A DNA stretch of 64,000 nucleotides from Adenanthera pavonina (lineage: Eukaryota; Streptophyta; Magnoliopsida; Fabales; Fabaceae). Each line of letters begins with the position of its first letter. Position 1 is the first letter of the stretch. This document shows positions 58,073 through 64,000 of this stretch, piece after piece. The notes under the pieces are model-generated. The model worked only from the letters and a program-made list of their open reading frames with translations, had not been told where the DNA came from and did not search any database. The translations under genes and the position numbers were made by a program. The DNA lies in the NCBI GenBank assembly GCA_026686845.1, contig JAIVEN010000007.1, positions 35,647,001 to 35,711,000 on the forward strand, written 5' to 3'.

Positions 58073-59754
58073 ATGGAGAAACAGCCTTCTTTAGAAGTGA
58101 AAAAGGCAATAATTGAAGAGCTTGTGAGAGGGCGTGAGTTGGCAAACCAGTTACTTGAATTAGTTCGTCACGAATCAACTAATAATAAGGGATCAGCTGG
58201 CCAAGAGTTCGTATCAGTTATGCGTCCATTTGCTGAGGATCTTGTGACCAAGATTCTTAGATCATTCACCAACACCCTTCTGCTCTGTAACACCAATCGT
58301 CACAATGGTGTCTCTTTCGTAGATTCTCCTTCTTCGGCTTGGAATATTTGTGAAGAATCCCAGGATCAGAATTTGGATGGTAGTTGCAGCAGCTTGAGGA
58401 AACGAAACCCAAGAGGCTGTTACAAGAGAAAGTAAGAATTATATCTCACTCTTTCTCCATATATCTTTCTTCCAGGTGCTTTAATTTCGCCTGCTTCAAA
58501 TTAAATACTTTGAGATTAATTAGCTAAAAGGCCTTCTAGAGGAGATTAAAGAATCCCAGTAAGAATTATATATATTTTGTTGATCTATATGAGATGACTA
58601 CTTTTGGATTTATCCACTTTGTAGATATGTTATCTGATGACTAAGATTGAAAGAATAATGAACAACAAAATTTTTAGTAGCTTTCCGTTGTTTTCTAGAG
58701 TCCTCCTTCTCAATCAAAAAGAGACCCAAAAAATCATAAATCAACATTCAATCCCTATATCATACCTTCAATTCTCAGCTTCCAAACATGGCCTTAAATT
58801 ATAGAGAGAGAGAGAGAGAGAGTAAATTAGTTTTGGATAAAACCTAACCAGACACGTCTAATAAAAAAAATAAACAATTGAACCTTTTGTTTTCAAATAT
58901 TTTGCAGTGGAACTATACAAAGATGGGAAAAGGATTCCCCTATTCTGACTGACGATGGCTATGCGTGGAGAAAATACGGACAAAAAATGACGACGAATGC
59001 AAGATACATAAGGTCAGGAACATTATTCTTCTACTTAAATACATATTTGATATTTCTCCTCTTTCTCTATTTACGAATCCAATCAATATATCAATATATA
59101 TATATATATATATTAAAACCTCAAAAAAGTCGCACTATTCATAATTCATTAACAAACAATATATAACTCTTCTCACAAATATTTTGTTTTGGTACCATGA
59201 TGACCAATACATATTTGCGCGTGTTTGAATGCAGGAACTACTACAGGTGCAGTCACAAGCATGATCAGGGTTGCGCAGCGACGAAACAAGTTCAGAGAAT
59301 ACAAGAGAACCCTCCCTTATATCGAACCATCTATTTTGGCCTTCATACCTGCAAAATCCAGATGCTCCCAGCTGAGATGACTTGGGATCCCACTTCTCCT
59401 CCTCCTGACTTCTCCGTACTCCTTAGCTTCAATAACACCCGTAGTACCCTTCCAAGTGAACAAGACTACCCCCACTCCTTTTTCTCATCATCTTCAACTA
59501 AGAAGGAGCAGCATGATCGACAACAGATCATTCCCACGGATCATGCTGATGTGGAACAAAACCACGTGTCCCAATATGAACCTGTCACTGTGTTATCATC
59601 AACCTTGGATGTATTTTCTTCCGTCAAGTTGGAATCTTATTATGAAGCAGATGATGATGATGATGATGTGCTTTATTTCATGAGGTGTTTCGATTTCGAC
59701 GACGTTGCATGTTTTGGAGAGAGATCAGAGGCGCAAGGCATTAACAATTTCTAG
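58073..59754 (+). CDS. WRKY-3: group III WRKY transcription factor, three exons
   Basis: Exons 58073-58431, 58908-59012 and 59235-59754 (359+105+520 nt; GT-AG introns of 476 and 222 nt) encode 327 residues. The N-terminal group III motif KKAIIEELVRGRELANQLLE is followed by ILRSFTNTLLL. WRKYGQK lies at about 140-146 in TDDGYAWRKYGQK. The zinc finger is C160-X7-C168-X23-H192-X-C194 (YYRCSHKHDQGCAATK...GLHTC). The second intron is the conserved phase-2 R-type. The C-terminal part has a His/Asp/Glu-rich region, a run of six Asp and MRCFDFDD, likely the activation tail. All key residues are present and no lesion is seen. It is a more distant paralog than WRKY-1 is to WRKY-2, and its first exon lacks the PPKSE block of those two. 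Confidence 0.95.
58802..58822. repeat. (GA)n microsatellite in WRKY-3 intron 1
   Basis: About ten GA repeats, roughly 85 bp upstream of the intron 1 acceptor. Confidence 0.95.
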
Positions 59755-59940
59755 CATATATCTTGGTTTTTGGATGAGGACTTAAGTTTTTCTTCCCATG
59801 GTGTTCTAGCTATTAGTTTAGTTTGCTTAGTAAATTGATCTTTTGCAATGGATTTAGAATATTACTCAAAATGTGAGTGTGAATCGAAATAATTGATTCA
59901 CCTCGTTTTGCAATGTTTAGATAAATAAAAATATAATATG

Positions 59941-60660
59941 ATTTGAGCTTTACATCCATCTAGAGCAAGTTTATCATCTCATCTTCATTCATGATTAGAC
60001 TTGACATTTATTAAATATTAATAATTAATAAATCAAAACATAAGTCTATGAAATGCGCTTCTCCTAATTCAAAATGTAAAGATAGAAATAACAAATATAT
60101 CATTTGGCTCCAGCATTCATTTTCAGATAATAGAAGTAACGGAAGAGAAGTTAAATGAACCACACATCATGCTTGGACTTGTGTTAGTCTCAGTCAAAGT
60201 TATTCAAGTATGGGCCTCAAAATGAAAGTACAAGGCCCAGCATTCAGTCTGTTAACATAGCCCAAACACGATCATATGGTCCACTTACTTAAATAAAAAT
60301 AGAATAAGATTTCAGCTTGTTGTCGATCTAAAGTAAGTTTAGCATCTCATCTTCACTCTCACAATAAACACACTTTCGTGTAGCTTGTGAATTAGGGTTA
60401 ATAGACGTAAGAGAAGAAAAAGTTAAATGAAACTCTCACATTAAGCTTGTTGACCCTTTATCCTTTTTTTGGTATTAAATTAATGCATCGTTCATTCATT
60501 CGGAAAAAAAAAAACCTAAACTCGAACACATGATCCAGGTAGTTAATTTCAGTCAAAGTTATTAAAGGCTGGGCCTAAAAGTGAAAGTAAAAGGCCTAGT
60601 ATTCATTCCGTTAACATAACCCAAATATGATATGGTCCAGTTAGTTAGCCACCAGTTGAA
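59941..60660 (+). repeat. Tandem duplication (about 368-bp unit) 3' of WRKY-3
   Basis: Two adjacent copies (59941-60308 and 60309-60660) share CATCTCATCTTCA, TCAGTCAAAGTTATT, GGGCCT.AAA.TGAAAGTA, and GTTAACATA.CCCAAA. No ORF. Located 190 bp past the WRKY-3 stop, so the first copy may overlap the 3' UTR. Confidence 0.75.
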
Positions 60661-60779
60661 ATTTTAATTTTACTTAATTAAAATAGGTATCGGTTGAAAA
60701 TACTAACATTTATTTTATCTAATAAGAACTTTTGAGATCGGTTTATTTTTCATAAATACATAAGACGAAGCAGTCTGCA

Positions 60780-61010
60780 TGCGACGTATTCTTCCTCCAC
60801 ATAAACCAAAGGAATTTAGGATTGAAAATTGACCATCATTTTTGTGCCTATTAATTTTTACGCGTTTTATATTAACACTTGGGGCACTTTAATATCATGT
60901 GGCTGGACGAAGCCAGAAGTATTAATTTTCCAAGCGGACGTGAAGACGTCATACTCAGACCCGGCGAGTCACAATGAGGAGCAAGAAATTCAACTCAATT
61001 TTGCTATAAT
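60780..61010 (+). repeat. Repeated segment D, copy 2
   Basis: The uninterrupted form of the segment that Cassandra split at 15.3-18.6 kb. Includes TTGACCATCATTTTTGTG, TTAATATCATGTGGCTGGAC, GACGTGAAGACGTCATAC and CCCGGCGAGTCACAATGAGG. The 61-codon frame starting at 60829 is not conserved in the other copies. Confidence 0.65.
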
Positions 61011-61712
61011 ATAGAATTTTTAATAATTTTTTTAATCTCTGTATATAAACTTCGATGAAAATTATTTTATCACAGTGGAAATATAATATTTTCGGCCCAA
61101 TAAAACTGTATGAGTACGAAGAGATAATGCGACTGCAAACTTGAGTGAAGCATTTCAGAATGGAAAGCACTGTGTTCAAGTTATTCTTTCCATATAAAAA
61201 TAATTATCACCTTGAAGTCTTGTCTTAGATTTGTTTCAGAATAAATGTCAGATTAAAGTTTAAAAAAGTATCAATTATTTTTTATCATTTTAGCCTTTAT
61301 TAATCAAAACGGTTCGTGGAGCTCAAATTCTACGAGACTGTAGCATTTTAGTAATATAAAGATATTTTTAGTCAATTTTGCTGCCATATATATATATGTA
61401 TGATATTTAATAATTTTCTTAATTTATATGCATAATTTATTTTGAAACATAGTGATAGTGAGTAATAAATATTCAACTTTACCAACAAAGCTATATTAAA
61501 TATCAAATGCTGATTCCTGAGAATATACGCGTCTATGACTAGGCCATTTAATTAGTTTGATCCATGCGTTTGATTCGTAAAGATTGCTGCTTGACTTGTA
61601 TATTTTTAAAGGTAGGTGGCATTTTCAGTGGGTCGAGAATCCGGAATTAGTTTTTTTATAAATATCACACCTTGAATCACCACCAACACACAGCAAGCTT
61701 CATCCAGAGAAA

Positions 61713-61980
61713 TACTTCCTCTTATCCTTAATATAAGATCATTTTAATTGAATAACGTGAATTAAGAAGGGAAGTTAAAACTAATTAACTACCTCGATTT
61801 CTCCGAAAATCTCAATATTTTTTCAAAACTACCCTTATTTAATCTCTCTTTTTTTCTCTTTGAATACATTAAATAAGAGTATTTTTTGAAAATGTATAAT
61901 AAATATCATCTCGTATATTGTAAATGATCTTATATTCATGACCAAGGCAAAATGTCTTATATATAGGACCGGAGGGAGTA
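61713..61980. mobile_element. Stowaway-like MITE
   Basis: Ends TACTTCCTCTTATCCTTAAT and ATATAGGACCGGAGGGAGTA are inverted, TA-flanked; 268 bp. Confidence 0.82.
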
Positions 61981-63415
61981 ATAAATTATTATATATATAT
62001 ATATATATCTGACTCATCATCATCAACTTCAATTTGATCTCTCGTGGCTCTTTCTGCTACTTCCATCTCCATATCTTAGTCATCAGATAACTTCAATTTA
62101 TATGATCATGAAATGATAATTATCTGACCATGTTTATTGGTGCACATGTGTATGTGGAAGATCAGACAATGTGCTACGAAACACAAAAGATCACCTGGAT
62201 CTGATGGATCAAGTATCACCCCGCCACCTCCACATCAAATTAATCGGAGTCCACCCAAAGCCAAAACTTTGCGAGGGGACGGTGAGGTTTCCATGATCAC
62301 TTTAATTTGGGTGTCATCAGTTGCGATGAAGATGATTTGAAGCAAAATATTCTTGACAATTCTTATCTGAATGAGGATTAATCCGTTCTACAAAATGAAT
62401 GCGTGTTAAGTCTTAATCATAAATCTCAGTATTCTCCTTTAAGATATGGTGGGAATAAATAAATTGATACTGTGCATATTTCTTTGATTGTATTTAATTT
62501 TCTTTGAAAATTTTGATTTGATCCTAAAATTAATGCAAGATTGATTATTGAACTCATTGTTCAACCAATCTTACGGTTCAAATTAATTACACTTGCCCCC
62601 AAAAAAAAAGTTGCATTAATGTTTAAACTATACTACACATGTTTAGCTTTTTAGACAAACAATTATCCAGAGATGAACAGACCACATTTACATCAAGTTC
62701 ACCAAAAATGTAACTCTCTCTTCTCTAATTGCTTCAGTCTTTTTCCTTTGAGATTTGATAAACCTTTTCATGAATCTTCCACAATGCGATGAGTTTCAAC
62801 GCTTTAAAATTGGACTTAACAAATATTATGCACATCTAACATTTGACCTGGCTCAAATAGCTAGGACACTTGCCTACTGTTAAATGTTCATATGCAAAAT
62901 GAACGTTATATATGATAAATATGGATAATAAATTGCTTATACTTTTAAAAAAGAAAAAAAAAAGATGAGGGAGAAAAGTTTCCGGGTTTTGAAAAGTAAT
63001 ATGGTCTCATTACTCTTAATAGTTGTGATTTGTAGTGTTTCCTTGATGTTTCTTCCCTTTGTCTGACCCTGTTTGATTTCTTGTCTCTTTTCCCTTTTGC
63101 GAACCAAAAAAACAAAAAAAGAACTTTTCAAGCATATGACAAACTATGGGCGTGATAGTGACCAACAATCCATAAATAAATGAATAATCGTTTGTCCAAA
63201 ACAAAAATAATATATGATAATAATTTGTCGGCATATGGAATTAATCCATGTGATTTAAAATTAATTAACAAGAGCCAAATTCTAAGAGAAATTGTTTTTC
63301 CACCAACTTTCGCTTCTCTTAAAACTTGACCATTCCTTTGGTCCTCACTACATTTTGGACACCGTACAATAGTTGGAAGATGCATTATTTACAATTTCTT
63401 ATAAATAATATAATG
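61981..63415. other. Intergenic DNA without recognised genes
   Basis: A short frame at 62137-62340 has ordinary composition but no domain. A tRNA-like A-box region GGCTCAAATAGCTAGGACAC near 62850 could be a truncated SINE head; the B-box is not clear. Nothing else supported. Confidence 0.45.
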
Positions 63416-63720
63416 TCACTTCCACTAATTTATAAATTATTCTCTTTATTTTTTATTATAAATCACTTTTAAGTTTTAATCAATTTACAGATATAAAAAA
63501 TAGTTAAAAATAATTAAAATTCTTGAACTCTATAAAATTTACCACAACTTTTCAATATTACTCTCATTAAATTATAATATATGTTAATTATATCTTTCTT
63601 ATTCTCTCTCCACTATAATTATTTAATAAGGAGCAAACATGAAAATAGATATTTAATACTTACAATTTGTATACTCCAATTTTTCTAAAATATAAGTTAT
63701 AATAGGAAATAGAGGGAATA
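63416..63720. mobile_element. Degenerate Stowaway-like MITE
   Basis: Right end ATAATAGGAAATAGAGGGAATA is recognisable; the left end (CACTTCCACTAATTTATAAA) is weak. About 305 bp. Confidence 0.5.
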
Positions 63721-63744
63721 TATATATTGATAATTATTAATTAG

Positions 63745-63935
63745 TGCGTTTTTATATCAAGACATAGCACGTATTCCCACTTATTACTTCCATATTATTT
63801 AGATATTATTTTAATATCAGGTGGGTGGACGAAAAGTATTTATTTTTTAAGAAGACGTCAACCACAAACCCAGCGAGTCATAATGAGGACCAAGAAATCC
63901 ATGCGAATCCTTTCTTTGTGAGAGTGAGATATATA
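63745..63935 (+). repeat. Repeated segment D, copy 3
   Basis: TTTTAATATCAGGTGGGTGGAC, AAGAAGACGTCAACCACAAA and CCCAGCGAGTCATAATGAGG match the other two copies. It ends in TTTGTGAGAGTGAG, as in copy 1 (CTTGTGAGAGTAG). The window ends 65 bp later. Confidence 0.65.
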
Positions 63936-64000
63936 TATATATATATAGTGTGAAACATTAAAGCTATATATTAAGAGTGCGAATGCCAGCTTTTGATCAA

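Noticed and set aside
1..64000. CRISPR array, operons or other prokaryotic features
   Set aside because: Spliced genes and plant LTR elements show this is plant nuclear DNA; repeats here are microsatellites, MITEs and LTRs.

Overview
This is nuclear DNA from a flowering plant, probably a eudicot. It is AT-rich, its three real genes have introns, and most of the sequence is transposable elements typical of plants. I cannot name the species.

The only convincing cellular genes are three group III WRKY transcription-factor genes. Each has three exons with conserved splice positions: WRKY-1 (minus, 1630-2834), WRKY-2 (plus, 48725-49861) and WRKY-3 (plus, 58073-59754). WRKY-1 and WRKY-2 are closest to each other, share a short upstream ORF in the leader, and face each other across about 46 kb. 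WRKY-2 is broken after its zinc finger by the truncated gag of a Ty3/Gypsy element lying antisense. The reading frame stays open across the junction, so a chimeric 277-residue WRKY protein with a Ser/Thr-rich tail is predicted.

Layout: 1-1629 intergenic; 1630-2950 WRKY-1 and leader; 4.9-14.5 kb and 19.6-21.2 kb hold degenerate copies of an unidentified duplicated unit on the minus strand, rich in a recurring ACTGTCATCT motif; 15357-18463 is a Cassandra-type TRIM element with 5S-like LTRs, split by a Gypsy solo LTR; 19033-19511 is a foldback element; 21659-33563 is a full-length Sirevirus-like Ty1/Copia element (11.9 kb) inside an older Gypsy LTR; 34.7-37.1 kb has two unit copies pointing away from each other; 39021-39938 is a second, complete Cassandra element; 40-44.4 kb has plus-strand unit remnants and Stowaway-like MITEs; 45017-47190 is a non-autonomous CACTA element; 48.6-53.2 kb is WRKY-2 with the Gypsy 5' LTR and partial gag; 53.2-58 kb is repeats and the WRKY-3 upstream region; 58-59.8 kb is WRKY-3; the rest is tandem duplications and MITEs.

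WRKY-1 and WRKY-3 look intact and should encode nuclear proteins that bind W-boxes. No transposon in the window looks autonomous. The Sirevirus-like copy has about nine coding lesions although its two LTRs differ at only about 22 of 1722 positions by eye. Perfect target-site duplications (CACCT, GCCTA, ATTTG, ATTTT, AAC) fix the ends of five insertions and their nesting order.
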